The notes below the pieces were generated by a model. The model had not been told where the DNA came from, ran no database searches, and saw only the letters and a list, made by a program, of their open reading frames with translations. From assembly GCA_024690405.1 (NCBI GenBank), contig JAILCU010000050.1, positions 1 to 50,920 on the forward strand: DNA of 50,920 nt, given 5' to 3'. A program made the translations under genes and the position numbers. This DNA is from Bacteroidales bacterium (GTDB lineage Bacteria > Bacteroidota > Bacteroidia > Bacteroidales > Bacteroidaceae). Position 1 is the first letter of the stretch; every line of letters begins with the position of its first letter. Shown piece by piece: positions 16,454 through 25,021 of the stretch.

Positions 16454-17959
16454 TTATCGCTTTCCGTCCGTACGTCCGTGCACGATGTCACGTTCGAAGT
16501 CGAACTTCCGTTGGCCTATCCGCACATCGCCGACGGTGAACCGCTTCACCTGATGCGTCTCGTCGTAATCGTCCACCCGCGAGGGCATCAGATGTTCATC
16601 GGGTGTATCTGCATCCACGGTGATATGGTCGAAATGCACGTCGTCGATACTTCCGCCAGGGGCGCGGTTGTATTTCTCGCTGAAGAGCACGCGCAGATCA
16701 AAGATGCGCCCCCGCTGGATACCTTCGATACGGATGCTGTCGAAACGTACGTCACGGACGATGTTCTGGTCGCCGCACTGAATCGCCAGCAACCCCTGTT
16801 CGCGACCATAGAGGATGTCGCAATCATGAATTCGCACGCCGCTGAGGACCTCGCCCGCCGGGGCACGGTCATCGCCATGCGAACCGATATTCACGGGATG
16901 AGCCACGTCGGGCCAGAATATGCAACGTCGGATATCAAAGTCCTCCGAGCCGCCCCAAAACCACCAACGGTGGTTATACAGAGCGATGCAGTCGTCGCTC
17001 GTGCGAAGGAAACAATGGTCTACCGTCACGTGCCGACAGCACATCAGGTCGATGCCGTCGCTCCACGAGCGGGCCGAGAAAGATTTGATATTACGGATCG
17101 TGATATTCTCACTCTGACCGCCGTACACCGTGTAATGGGCAGGATTCAGCACCGTAATGCCGTCCACCAGCACGTTCTTCGAATAAGTAATCTCGATGCC
17201 TCGCAACGGATGATCCAAAATGCCGCGCCCAATGATATTTACATTCTCCGCACGGTCTACGATCAAACGTGCCATCACTACTGCCCCAGGGGCAAGATAG
17301 ACGGTACAATTGCTCGGAATCTTGATTTCTGCGCTGGGCAAGTCCTTAGGCTTGTGAACGCCGGGACCAAAATAAATCATGCGTGCGCCGTTGATGAATA
17401 CGTCTTGTGAGTTGGGAGCGACCCAGTCGATGATGAGGTTGCGCTCCGCCTCGCCGAGGGGCTTCAATCCCCAATATTCCAAACCGCTGCCGTCGGGCCC
17501 TACAACAGGTGCCATGTCATTGGCGAGGATGTGCAGATTATGTAAGCGCTCTCCGCCCCATTCCACGCTGAGGTATTCGGGATGTTCCAGGCGCAACTCA
17601 ACAATGCTGTCGTTCACGCGTGTGGCATACAAACCCTTTGAGTGAGGACGCACATCCACCTTCCCCGCCCGTTCGGCACGATGATTGGTGATGCGTACCA
17701 CGACCGGCGCGTCCATGTCGAACTCGACATAAGAGGCATGCTGCACCCGCCGTGTGTCTACATCGCAGCGCAGCACATTCGCGCTTTGCCACGGAGCAGC
17801 AGGGTTGGCGGCCAACCGCACCGCTACGTCGTAATCCGGGGAGAGCGCAGGACCGTCCTTCTCGGGCATCGGACTGATCCTTATCTGGTCAGCATAGATT
17901 TCAAATGGGAGTGCCAAAACCGTGGTGAGCAAAAGTGTCAAAAAGTATTTACAATGCAT
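16454..17959 (-). CDS. GH28-like parallel beta-helix glycosidase (polygalacturonase type)
   Basis: 501 residues with signal peptide MHCKYFLTLLLTTVLALPFEIYA. An N-terminal beta-rich domain (about 25-150) precedes a right-handed beta-helix. The GH28 catalytic pattern is present in altered form: SWSDGID (Asp301) in place of NTDGID, SDDCIA (322-323) and GSHGD (His361) in place of GHG. Because of these deviations and the N-terminal domain, a GH49-like or other beta-helix clan member is possible. It leads a minus-strand operon with the alginate-lyase-family gene (80 bases downstream) and GH43. The -7 box at 18084-18091 would give a leader of about 118 bases. Confidence 0.75.
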   Translation of the reverse strand: MHCKYFLTLLLTTVLALPFEIYADQIRISPMPEKDGPALSPDYDVAVRLAANPAAPWQSANVLRCDVDTRRVQHASYVEFDMDAPVVVRITNHRAERAGKVDVRPHSKGLYATRVNDSIVELRLEHPEYLSVEWGGERLHNLHILANDMAPVVGPDGSGLEYWGLKPLGEAERNLIIDWVAPNSQDVFINGARMIYFGPGVHKPKDLPSAEIKIPSNCTVYLAPGAVVMARLIVDRAENVNIIGRGILDHPLRGIEITYSKNVLVDGITVLNPAHYTVYGGQSENITIRNIKSFSARSWSDGIDLMCCRHVTVDHCFLRTSDDCIALYNHRWWFWGGSEDFDIRRCIFWPDVAHPVNIGSHGDDRAPAGEVLSGVRIHDCDILYGREQGLLAIQCGDQNIVRDVRFDSIRIEGIQRGRIFDLRVLFSEKYNRAPGGSIDDVHFDHITVDADTPDEHLMPSRVDDYDETHQVKRFTVGDVRIGQRKFDFERDIVHGRTDGKR

Positions 17960-18083
17960 AAATCAATGATTCTTTTGTGTTAGTTGTTAATTGTTAACAG
18001 GTCGCCTATTAATAGTAAATGAGCCTTCTTGTGAATAGTAAAAAGAGACCTTCGTTATTCTTATAAGGAGATTGTTTTCTCTA

Positions 18084-18091
18084 CAAAGATA
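18084..18091 (-). promoter_or_regulatory. Bacteroidetes-type -7 box for the GH28 operon
   Basis: TATCTTTG on the minus strand, about 125 bases upstream of the GH28-like start. It sits in a 372-base divergent gap shared with the GH88 lipoprotein gene. Confidence 0.55.
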
Positions 18092-18233
18092 CACTATTTC
18101 TCGCGTACTTTTCTTCGCTCATATCTATAAAAACCTGTTCCTAATCTTTTTTTTAATTCACCTTTATGATTTTAACGTTTCTTTACAACCTTGAAACTTT
18201 GTTTCACTTCCATCAATGGTTTTATCAACGCTT

Positions 18234-18288
18234 AAACTCACAAACTCACAAACTCACAAACTTAAAAACTCACAAACTCACAAACTTT
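18234..18288. repeat. 8-bp tandem repeat AAACTCAC upstream of GH88
   Basis: AAACTCAC is repeated five times, interrupted by AAACTTAA and ending in AAACTTT. The array stops 13 bases before the -7 box of the GH88 lipoprotein gene, so the -33 region lies inside it. Slippage would change promoter spacing in 8-base steps. Confidence 0.75.
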
Positions 18289-18301
18289 AAACTATTTTAC
18301 C

Positions 18302-18309
18302 TATCTTTG
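18302..18309 (+). promoter_or_regulatory. Bacteroidetes-type -7 box for the GH88 lipoprotein gene
   Basis: TATCTTTG, 22 bases before the chosen start at 18332, giving a very short leader. The -33 element would fall in the 8-bp repeat array. Confidence 0.55.
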
Positions 18310-18331
18310 TGCCGACAAAAAGATGATTCTT

Positions 18332-19684
18332 ATGAAAAAGGTATGTTCTCTCTCCATCATAGTATCAGTCGTGGTACTGCTTTCATGTGCAGATGCTCCA
18401 CGCTCTGCTTTCGATGTCGATGCGGCACTCGATCAGTGCCACCGCCAGATAAACCGCGCCCTCGTGACGTTCGATAAGGATTTCTCGTTGAAGGATCCGG
18501 TGATGCCGCGAAATGTACAACCTGGCGACAGCGTGTGGTCATGCCGCCCTCTTTGTGCCGAGGAATGGTGCAGCGGTTTCTGGCCCGGCATCCTGTGGCT
18601 CGACTACGAAGCGCGCCGTCTGGCCTATGCACCGGAATCTGATTATGTAAATGTTCGCCATGCTGCCATCGGAGCCACCGAGGCTATGAAGCGTATCTTG
18701 GACCGTCCCGTGCTCGACCACGATCTCGGTTTCCTGATCTTCTGCAGTGCCGGAACGGGGATGCGCGTCCTTCAGCGCGAACTCTCCGACCCTTTGCTCC
18801 CCGATGATGTCCGTGAGAGCGACGAGAAATTTGTTGAGGAATACAGCAACCTTTGTATGCGTGCCGCTGATTCGCTCGCCACCCTCTTCCGTCCCGCCGT
18901 CGGCACCATCCTCTCATGGCCTCGCAACGTGGAGAAGTTCGGAGGCCACAACACCATTATGGATAATATGATCAACTTGGAGTTGCTCTGTTGGACACAG
19001 CGTCCCGAACACTTGAAGATAGCCATCAGCCATGCGAGCACCACCCTTAAGCACCATTTCCGCGACGACGCTACCTGCTACCACGTGGCTGTCTACGATA
19101 CCCTCGACGGACATTTCATCCACGGCGTGACGCACCAGGGCTTGGCCGACTCAAGCACATGGGCGCGCGGACAGGCGTGGGCAGTCTATGGTTTCACCAT
19201 GATGGCCCGCGAGATGAAGCAGCGTGAAGGGTATGAATCCGAAGCCGATGCCTTCCTCCAGCAGGCATGTGGGGCCGCCGACGCCTTCATCAGCCATTTA
19301 CCCGCCGACCACATCCCATTCTGGGATTTTGACGATCCGCGCATTGCCACTTCCCCCGGCGATCGCCCCTCAGCACCCTCGTCCACCATAGCCCCGCGTG
19401 ATGCCTCAGCCGGTGCCGTCGTTGCCTCGGCGCTGTTGGAACTCAGCACCCTTGTGGACAACACCACTACCGCCCGTCATTATTTCGACACCGCCGAATC
19501 GATGCTCCAATCATTGTCCTCCGCCCCCTACCAGGCCTCCTCCGAGAATTGTGCCTTTCTCCTCCACAGCACCGGCAGCCTCCCCGCCAACTCCGAGGTT
19601 GACATCCCCATCATCTACGCTGATTACTATTATATCGAAGCCCTGCTGAGATATAAAGCGCTCACCCACAAAGCCACTCCGTAA
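18332..19684 (+). CDS. GH88 unsaturated glycuronyl hydrolase, lipoprotein
   Basis: 450 residues from the ATG at 18332 (a second ATG nine bases upstream is possible). The N-terminus is a lipoprotein signal with a VVLLSC lipobox (Cys19), so the enzyme is membrane-anchored, unlike the soluble-signal GH88-DUF2264 protein. Catalytic aspartates are in DHDLGF (Asp131) and TIMDNMIN (Asp211). The single GH88 domain fills the whole protein. It would hydrolyse unsaturated uronic acid from lyase products, consistent with the neighbouring alginate-lyase-family gene. It is transcribed alone, divergent from the GH28 operon. Confidence 0.9.
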   Translation: MKKVCSLSIIVSVVVLLSCADAPRSAFDVDAALDQCHRQINRALVTFDKDFSLKDPVMPRNVQPGDSVWSCRPLCAEEWCSGFWPGILWLDYEARRLAYAPESDYVNVRHAAIGATEAMKRILDRPVLDHDLGFLIFCSAGTGMRVLQRELSDPLLPDDVRESDEKFVEEYSNLCMRAADSLATLFRPAVGTILSWPRNVEKFGGHNTIMDNMINLELLCWTQRPEHLKIAISHASTTLKHHFRDDATCYHVAVYDTLDGHFIHGVTHQGLADSSTWARGQAWAVYGFTMMAREMKQREGYESEADAFLQQACGAADAFISHLPADHIPFWDFDDPRIATSPGDRPSAPSSTIAPRDASAGAVVASALLELSTLVDNTTTARHYFDTAESMLQSLSSAPYQASSENCAFLLHSTGSLPANSEVDIPIIYADYYYIEALLRYKALTHKATP

Positions 19685-19719
19685 CAAGCCGCCTTCCTCG
19701 TCCGTCCCCCTGTCCTTTT

Positions 19720-19739
19720 CTTGGGCGTCGTCGCCCAAG
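19720..19739. terminator. perfect 8-bp GC-rich hairpin after GH88
   Basis: CTTGGGCG and CGCCCAAG are perfect arms around a TCGT loop, 36 bases after the GH88 stop and between convergent genes. It lacks a T-run, so termination is only inferred. Two relatives of this hairpin occur at 33206-33225 and 33321-33340. Confidence 0.5.
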
Positions 19740-19760
19740 CCCGCTCCCTCTTTCCCTCTC

Positions 19761-19818
19761 CTCGTCCACCCTCTCTCCCTTTCTTCTCGTCCACCCTCTC
19801 TTCTCGTCCACGCTCTCT
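19761..19818. repeat. three copies of CTCGTCCACCCTCTCT
   Basis: Copies at 19761, 19786 and 19803 (the last with one change) in a pyrimidine-rich tract that fills the gap between the convergent GH88 and L,D-transpeptidase genes. No coding potential seen. Confidence 0.7.
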
Positions 19819-19845
19819 CTTCGTCTCTCCTCTTCCTCTACCTCT

Positions 19846-21426
19846 CTACCTCTCCAGCACATACTGCATCTCCCTCGCCATCACCTTATCATACCCGTAA
19901 ATATCTGGCCAGTATTCCACTTCTCCGCTCTTCGGATTAGGCCACGCAGTATAATATATAAGGTATACTGGCACATGCGGCACGACATTGTGGTAGCCGA
20001 TCAGCTGCCATGGCCGCGGCTCACTGGCATGTTCACGGAGATAGCGGCGGCCTTCCTCGCTCAGCGGTTTGCGGTCTATGGAGATACGGATGCGGTCGGC
20101 CGTCCATTCATCAATGTCTGGGAGCAGGAAAAGGGCGAGGTCCAGGGGGTGTTCCACACGTATGCAACCGTGCGAGAGTGTGCGCCGCTCACGCTTAAAG
20201 GCACTGCGGTTGCTGGTATCGTGCAGATATACCGCAAAGTCATTGGGAAACCTGAAAACCAGCCTCCCCAGTGAGTTGCCTGCACCGCCATGCTGCCCAA
20301 CCCGCAAACGCCCAGACATGAGCTGTTCCGATGTGACACGGGAAGCACGGAGCGTATCACCCGTCGAACGGTTGACGATATAATAGCGCCGACGCGCGAA
20401 ATACGACGAGTCGCCGGCGTGGTGCGCAATCTCGTTGCGGACAATAGAAGTCGGAATAATCCAATCCGGATTGATATGGACGACGTTGATGGCAGAACTC
20501 AGGAGGGGAGTCTTTGTAATGGTTGCACCGCAGCACACACGCATATTCAGTATGCTGTCGGGACCGATAGCCCAAAGTTGCTGCGAAGGCAGGTTTACAA
20601 CCACGCGTTGCAACTCATCCGCTGAAGGGCGCTTCATACGCCAACGGCAACGTTCCATATTAACGGCCAGGGTCCGACGGACAGTGGCATCCGTGGCCGT
20701 GTCCATGCAAGCCTGAAGTATTCGGCTCATCTCGTCTCCGGGCTGAGAGGCAGCGAGATAGTCCAGACGCTCGTCTGCAACCATCTGTGTGATCGAAGTG
20801 GTATAATCGGGTGCCTCCACATCGAAGTCAAACAGCCGGGCGTAGTTCGAACTCCCGTTCTTCATCTCAAGATGGTTGAAGATATGGACCGGACGCATGA
20901 AACCGAAACGCTGGCCCGCGGTATACCGGACATACGCTTTTGAGAGGTGGTAATCCAGTCGGGGCAGCAACTGATTGATGTCTACGCCCAGCGAATCGAA
21001 GGCACACTGGCGTACTACCTGCAGGTCGGTCGCAATCTGTGGCACGAAGAAAGCGACGGTATCCAGCCCATGGCGGGGCAACTGTCGGCGAAGCACCGCA
21101 AGTAGTGAGTCGGCGTCGCGGCTTACCCCTAAACGCGTGAACCACACGGGAATGGTCTCGCCCGACAACTGCGGATGTCGGGCATAATACTGGCGCACGG
21201 CTTGGTCCGACAGATAGTTGGAGGTGTCGCTCTCGACAATCTGTGCCAGTTCGCGTTCCAATTGGCAGGTATCGAGTGCATAGACGGCTTCGCCGAAATC
21301 CGAAAGGTCGGCTTCGGTTGGTGCACTGAGTATACTGCTGTTGCAGGCACACAGACAGATCAACGCGATGGCGAGACAGCAAAAAGGCAGGAAACGACAA
21401 GGTAGATGGTGGTATAAGGATTGCAT
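19846..21426 (-). CDS. L,D-transpeptidase lipoprotein (YcbB/YkuD type)
   Basis: 526 residues. The N-terminal hydrophobic stretch ends in LICLCAC, a plausible lipobox (Cys28). The middle region is an YcbB-like scaffold, and the C-terminal YkuD domain (about 275-450) carries the catalytic signature YLHDT (His402) and TLSHGCIRVEHP (Cys421). Such enzymes form 3-3 peptidoglycan cross-links or attach proteins to murein in the periplasm. The gene is isolated and convergent with the GH88 gene, with no functional link to the glycan genes. Assignment of the YkuD domain is firm. Confidence 0.92.
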   Translation of the reverse strand: MQSLYHHLPCRFLPFCCLAIALICLCACNSSILSAPTEADLSDFGEAVYALDTCQLERELAQIVESDTSNYLSDQAVRQYYARHPQLSGETIPVWFTRLGVSRDADSLLAVLRRQLPRHGLDTVAFFVPQIATDLQVVRQCAFDSLGVDINQLLPRLDYHLSKAYVRYTAGQRFGFMRPVHIFNHLEMKNGSSNYARLFDFDVEAPDYTTSITQMVADERLDYLAASQPGDEMSRILQACMDTATDATVRRTLAVNMERCRWRMKRPSADELQRVVVNLPSQQLWAIGPDSILNMRVCCGATITKTPLLSSAINVVHINPDWIIPTSIVRNEIAHHAGDSSYFARRRYYIVNRSTGDTLRASRVTSEQLMSGRLRVGQHGGAGNSLGRLVFRFPNDFAVYLHDTSNRSAFKRERRTLSHGCIRVEHPLDLALFLLPDIDEWTADRIRISIDRKPLSEEGRRYLREHASEPRPWQLIGYHNVVPHVPVYLIYYTAWPNPKSGEVEYWPDIYGYDKVMAREMQYVLER

Positions 21427-21471
21427 GATGAGAGTGGTGAGGTTCTATGATTGATTTATGCTTCAAGTTCA

Positions 21472-21479
21472 CAAAGGTA
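21472..21479 (-). promoter_or_regulatory. Bacteroidetes-type -7 box for the L,D-transpeptidase
   Basis: TACCTTTG on the minus strand, 45 bases upstream of the transpeptidase start. Confidence 0.5.
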
Positions 21480-21570
21480 GGTAAAAAGCGGAATGTTGGA
21501 AAAGGAAATCAAGAAAAAGCGTCGAAATAACATAAAAACAAGGCTTTTTACTTAAAAAATGACTGGAAAA

Positions 21571-21602
21571 GTTGCTCGTTTGCATAAAAGTGTGTACTTT
21601 TG
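21571..21602 (+). promoter_or_regulatory. promoter of the aromatic amino-acid operon
   Basis: TACTTTTG at 21595-21602 fits the -7 consensus; GTTG at 21571-21574, 20 bases upstream, is a partial -33 match. Initiation near 21609 would place the leader peptide start about 20 bases into the transcript. Confidence 0.6.
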
Positions 21603-21627
21603 CAGCGTAAAAAACAAAAGAGCTGTA

Positions 21628-21687
21628 ATGCAACAATATCTGAACGCATATTATTGGTTTTACTTTTACTTTACCCAGACAAGGTGA
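21628..21687 (+). CDS. pheL: Phe/Tyr-rich leader peptide of the pheA attenuator
   Basis: A 19-codon frame, MQQYLNAYYWFYFYFTQTR, starts at ATG 21628 and stops at TGA 21685-21687. Nine residues are aromatic (five Tyr, three Phe, one Trp), eight of them in an unbroken run at codons 8-15. This is the composition expected of a control peptide that senses charged tRNA-Phe and tRNA-Tyr. Its last sense codon and stop overlap the antiterminator strand 21682-21692, and it lies just upstream of pheA. The symbol follows the enterobacterial analogue by function, not homology. Confidence 0.85.
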   Translation: MQQYLNAYYWFYFYFTQTR

Positions 21688-21785
21688 AGCGGTAGGCCGT
21701 GCGTCAATTGAAATTGGAAAAGATTGAAAATTGAATAAAAATCATAGAGGTCCCGCTTCACCTGAGAGGCGGGACCTTCATTTTT
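21682..21785 (+). promoter_or_regulatory. transcription attenuator of the pheA operon
   Basis: Terminator: 21748-21756 (AGGTCCCGC) pairs perfectly with 21769-21777 (GCGGGACCT), followed by a T-run at 21781-21785. Antiterminator: AGGTGAAGCGG at 21682-21692 is an exact 11-base complement of CCGCTTCACCT at 21753-21763, which includes the upstream arm of the terminator and its loop. A ribosome stalled on the Phe/Tyr run would leave 21682-21692 free and block the terminator; a ribosome reaching the stop codon would cover it and let the terminator form. pheA starts 55 bases after the T-run. Confidence 0.88.
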
Positions 21786-21839
21786 GTTACATTGCGTACA
21801 TACACCGACACATTTAAACATATTAAACACCACAGAACA

Positions 21840-22682
21840 ATGAAACGCATAGCCATACAAGGCATAGAGGGCAGTTTCCATGACATCGCGGCCCACCAGT
21901 TCTTCGAAGGAGAAGAGATCCAACTCATCTGTTGCAACACCTTCGAGGATGTCTTCCAGGCCTTGGCCGAAGATCCCACCATCATTGGCATGGCGGCCAT
22001 TGAGAATACCATTGCCGGCTCGCTGCTCCATAACTACGAGTTGCTGCGCGAGGCGTCCGTGACTATCGTCGGCGAACACAAACTCCGCATACGCCACAGC
22101 ATTATGTGCCTGCCCGACGACGATTGGGATAGCCTCACAGAGGTTCACTCACATCCCGTCGCACTCATGCAATGCCGCGACTTCCTGGCACGTCACGCTA
22201 CGCTGAAGGTCGTCGAGGCCGAGGATACCGCCGGTGCCGCAGCAGCCATCAGCCAAAGCCGCCAGCACGGTCATGCCGCCATCTGCTCCCACTCTGCAGC
22301 CCCCATCTACGGCATGAAGATCCTTGAGTATGGCATCGAGACCAATAAGCACAACTTCACGCGCTTCCTCGTCTTCAGTGCGCCGGCGCGCGCCAATCTC
22401 CTGCGAGATATCCGACAGACCGACAAGGCTAGTATCGTCTTTTCGCTGCCCCACGAGGAGGGATCGCTCTCGCAGGTGCTCTCCATCCTTTCGTTCTACA
22501 AACTCAACCTGACCAAGATCCAGTCGCTGCCCATCATCGGTCGCGAATGGGAATACCTCTTCTACATCGATATTCAGTTCAACGACTACACCCGCTATAC
22601 GCAAGGCGTGGACGCTATTCGTCCGCTCACATCTGGACTCAAAATTTTGGGAGAATACAAGCATGGAAAAGAAAGTATTTAA
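21840..22682 (+). CDS. pheA: prephenate dehydratase with ACT domain
   Basis: 280 residues from the ATG at 21840; an upstream in-frame start at 21792 would add sequence just after the attenuator and is unlikely. Residues 1-180 are the dehydratase domain, with the GIEGSFHDIA start, AAIENTIAGS and the catalytic TRF motif (Thr174-Phe176). Residues about 197-272 form an ACT domain (EEGSLSQVLSILSFYKLN), usually responsible for phenylalanine feedback. It converts prephenate to phenylpyruvate and lacks a fused chorismate mutase, which is instead fused to DAHP synthase downstream. The 3' end overlaps the next gene by 20 bases. Confidence 0.95.
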   Translation: MKRIAIQGIEGSFHDIAAHQFFEGEEIQLICCNTFEDVFQALAEDPTIIGMAAIENTIAGSLLHNYELLREASVTIVGEHKLRIRHSIMCLPDDDWDSLTEVHSHPVALMQCRDFLARHATLKVVEAEDTAGAAAAISQSRQHGHAAICSHSAAPIYGMKILEYGIETNKHNFTRFLVFSAPARANLLRDIRQTDKASIVFSLPHEEGSLSQVLSILSFYKLNLTKIQSLPIIGREWEYLFYIDIQFNDYTRYTQGVDAIRPLTSGLKILGEYKHGKESI

Positions 22683-23847
22683 GCCGGCCGACCGCTTGGC
22701 GCAGGTACAGGAGTACTACTTCAGTCGCAAACTCAAGGAGGTGGCGCGTCTCAATGCCGAGGGTATGGACATCATCTCGCTGGCCATCGGAAGCCCCGAC
22801 ATGCCCCCCTCTGAACGCACCGTAAAGACGCTCTGCCGCGAAGCGCAGAAGGCCAACGGACATGGCTATCAGCCCACCGTGGGCACGCCCGAACTGCGTC
22901 AGGCCATGGCGGCTTTCTACCGCCGCTGGTACGGCGTCGAACTCGACCCAGCCTCAGAGATACAGCCGCTCATCGGTTCCAAGGAAGGCATTCTCCACGT
23001 CACCCTCGCCTTTGTCAACCCCGGCGATCAGGTTCTGGTGCCCAATCCCGGTTATCCCACTTATACCGCCCTCTCGCGCCTCCTCGGTGCCGACGTTGTC
23101 AACTACGACCTCACCGAGGACGGCCATTGGCAGCCCGATTTCGAACAGTTGGAGCGCATGGACCTCTCTCGCGTCAAACTCATGTGGACCAACTACCCCC
23201 ACATGCCGACCGGGGCACCTGCGTGTCGCGACACCTACCGCCGCCTCGTGGACTTTGCCCGTCGCCACGGAATCATCATTGTCAACGACAACCCCTATTC
23301 TTTCATCCTTAACGATGGCGAGCACCTCAGCATCCTGCAGGTTCCCGGCGCCAAGGACTGCTGCATCGAATTCAATTCCATGTCCAAGAGCCACAATATG
23401 CCTGGATGGCGCGTTGGCATGCTCTCCACCAACGCCACTTTTATCTCATGGATTCTCAAGGTGAAGTCCAACATCGACAGCGGCACTTTCCGTGCCCTGC
23501 AACTGGCCGCCGCCGACGCCCTTACTAACAACGAGGACGAATGGCACCGCCAGGCCAACGTCCGCACCTATGCCTCGCGTCGTGCCATCGCCGAGGAGAT
23601 CATGACCACCCTCGGCTGTACCTTCGACCCGGCGCAGACCGGTATGTTCCTTTGGGGGCGCATCCCCGACAGTTACTCCGATGTTGAGCAACTCACTGAG
23701 CGTGTCCTCCATGAGGCCCGTGTGTTCATCACCCCCGGCTTTATCTTCGGCTCCAACGGCAACCGCTATATCCGCATCTCCCTCTGCGCCAAAGACGATG
23801 TCATGCAGGCTGCTCTGGCGAGAATCCGGGGAACCATGGCGGGATAA
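22663..23847 (+). CDS. PLP-dependent class I/II aminotransferase (aromatic)
   Basis: 394 residues, cytoplasmic. Fold-type I aminotransferase landmarks: YQPTVGTPELRQAM, NPGYPTY, VNDNPYSFI and the PLP lysine in SMSKSHNMPGWR (Lys242). Between pheA and the DAHP synthase-chorismate mutase gene, it most likely transaminates phenylpyruvate and hydroxyphenylpyruvate to Phe and Tyr; aspartate or LL-diaminopimelate-type activity cannot be ruled out from the sequence. Translation is probably coupled to pheA by the 20-base overlap. Confidence 0.88.
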   Translation: MEKKVFKPADRLAQVQEYYFSRKLKEVARLNAEGMDIISLAIGSPDMPPSERTVKTLCREAQKANGHGYQPTVGTPELRQAMAAFYRRWYGVELDPASEIQPLIGSKEGILHVTLAFVNPGDQVLVPNPGYPTYTALSRLLGADVVNYDLTEDGHWQPDFEQLERMDLSRVKLMWTNYPHMPTGAPACRDTYRRLVDFARRHGIIIVNDNPYSFILNDGEHLSILQVPGAKDCCIEFNSMSKSHNMPGWRVGMLSTNATFISWILKVKSNIDSGTFRALQLAAADALTNNEDEWHRQANVRTYASRRAIAEEIMTTLGCTFDPAQTGMFLWGRIPDSYSDVEQLTERVLHEARVFITPGFIFGSNGNRYIRISLCAKDDVMQAALARIRGTMAG

Positions 23848-23898
23848 ACAATAAGAATTAAAGGATATACAAATAAAAGCCCCGCGCCAGACCCAAAA

Positions 23899-23914
23899 TT
23901 AAAAACTCAAAAAC
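23899..23914 (+). repeat. copy of the dispersed motif TTAAAAACTCAAAAAC
   Basis: Exact 16-base match to the minus-strand unit of the tandem array at 11814-11876, here 12 bases before the DAHP synthase start, in a 79-base intergenic gap. Confidence 0.6.
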
Positions 23915-23926
23915 TCACATAACCAT

Positions 23927-25000
23927 ATGGAACTCGATTTAACCATCTCCCCCTTAGCCCTTCAGGGCATCGAACAGAAGCGGCCCTTAGTCATTGCCGG
24001 TCCTTGTTCCGCCGAGACCGAAGAACAAGTGATGGAGACCGCACTGCAATTGTGCAAAAACGGCATCAAGATCTTCCGTGCCGGCATCTGGAAGCCGCGT
24101 ACAAAACCCGGTGGCTTCGAGGGCAAAGGCATTGAAGCACTCCCTTGGATGCAACGCGTAAAGGCCGAAACAGGCATGCTTACGGCTACCGAAGTGGCCA
24201 CGCCAGAGCACGTCGAGGCTGCCCTCAAGGCTGGCATCGACATCCTTTGGATTGGCGCTCGCACTACAGCCAACCCTTTCTCCGTACAAGCCATAGCCGA
24301 TACACTCAAGGGCGTTGATGTACCCATTCTAGTCAAGAATCCTGTCAACCCCGACATCGAACTCTGGACCGGTGCCCTCCTGCGCCTCAATAATGCCGGA
24401 CTTACCCGCATCGGAGCCATCCACCGTGGCTTCTCCAGCGTCGACAGCAAACTCTACCGCAACCCGCCGATGTGGCACCTGCCCATTGAACTCAAACGGC
24501 GCTTCCCCCTGCTGCCTGTCATCACCGATCCCAGCCACATGGGAGGACGCCGCGACCTCGTGGCACCCTTATCGCAGCAGGCCATGGACCTCGGCTTCGA
24601 CGGACTGATGATAGAGAGCCATTGCAATCCCGATTGTGCATGGAGCGACGCCAAGCAGCAGGTGCTTCCTGAAGTCCTCGACTTCATCCTCGACCGACTC
24701 GTCATCCGCGAGAACGTAGAGGTCACAGAGAGCATCAGCCAACTGCGCAAGCAGATTGACGAACTTGATAACTACCTCATGGACCTTCTCACCAAACGGA
24801 TGCGCGTTAGCCGTGAAATCGCAGAGTACAAGAAACTCCACAATATGACTGTCGTCCAGACCACCCGCTATAGCGAGATTCTCGACAAACGTGGGGCTCA
24901 AGGTGCACTCTGTGGCATGAACCCAGAATTCGTCAGAAAAGTCTACGAAGCCATCCATTCCGAGAGCGTCAGACAGCAAATTGAAATAATGAATCAATAA
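23927..25000 (+). CDS. aroF: bifunctional DAHP synthase / chorismate mutase
   Basis: 357 residues. The N-terminal part (1 to about 265) is a type I-beta DAHP synthase (VIAGPCSAE, WKPRTKPGGFEGKG, VKNPVNPD, DPSHMGGRRD), the first step of the shikimate pathway. The C-terminal part (about 268-355) is an AroQ-type chorismate mutase helix bundle (LRKQIDELDNYLMDLLTKRM). The fusion is a known Bacteroidetes arrangement that supplies prephenate directly for pheA and tyrA on either side. Symbol by function; aroG/aroA would be alternatives. Confidence 0.95.
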   Translation: MELDLTISPLALQGIEQKRPLVIAGPCSAETEEQVMETALQLCKNGIKIFRAGIWKPRTKPGGFEGKGIEALPWMQRVKAETGMLTATEVATPEHVEAALKAGIDILWIGARTTANPFSVQAIADTLKGVDVPILVKNPVNPDIELWTGALLRLNNAGLTRIGAIHRGFSSVDSKLYRNPPMWHLPIELKRRFPLLPVITDPSHMGGRRDLVAPLSQQAMDLGFDGLMIESHCNPDCAWSDAKQQVLPEVLDFILDRLVIRENVEVTESISQLRKQIDELDNYLMDLLTKRMRVSREIAEYKKLHNMTVVQTTRYSEILDKRGAQGALCGMNPEFVRKVYEAIHSESVRQQIEIMNQ

Positions 25001-25021
25001 AAGCCTCCTCCTCACTCCTCT

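Noticed and set aside
15072-16553. 493-codon plus-strand frame
   Set aside because: Antisense shadow of the 938-residue lyase-family gene; sequence is His/Arg/Ile-rich with no recognisable domain.
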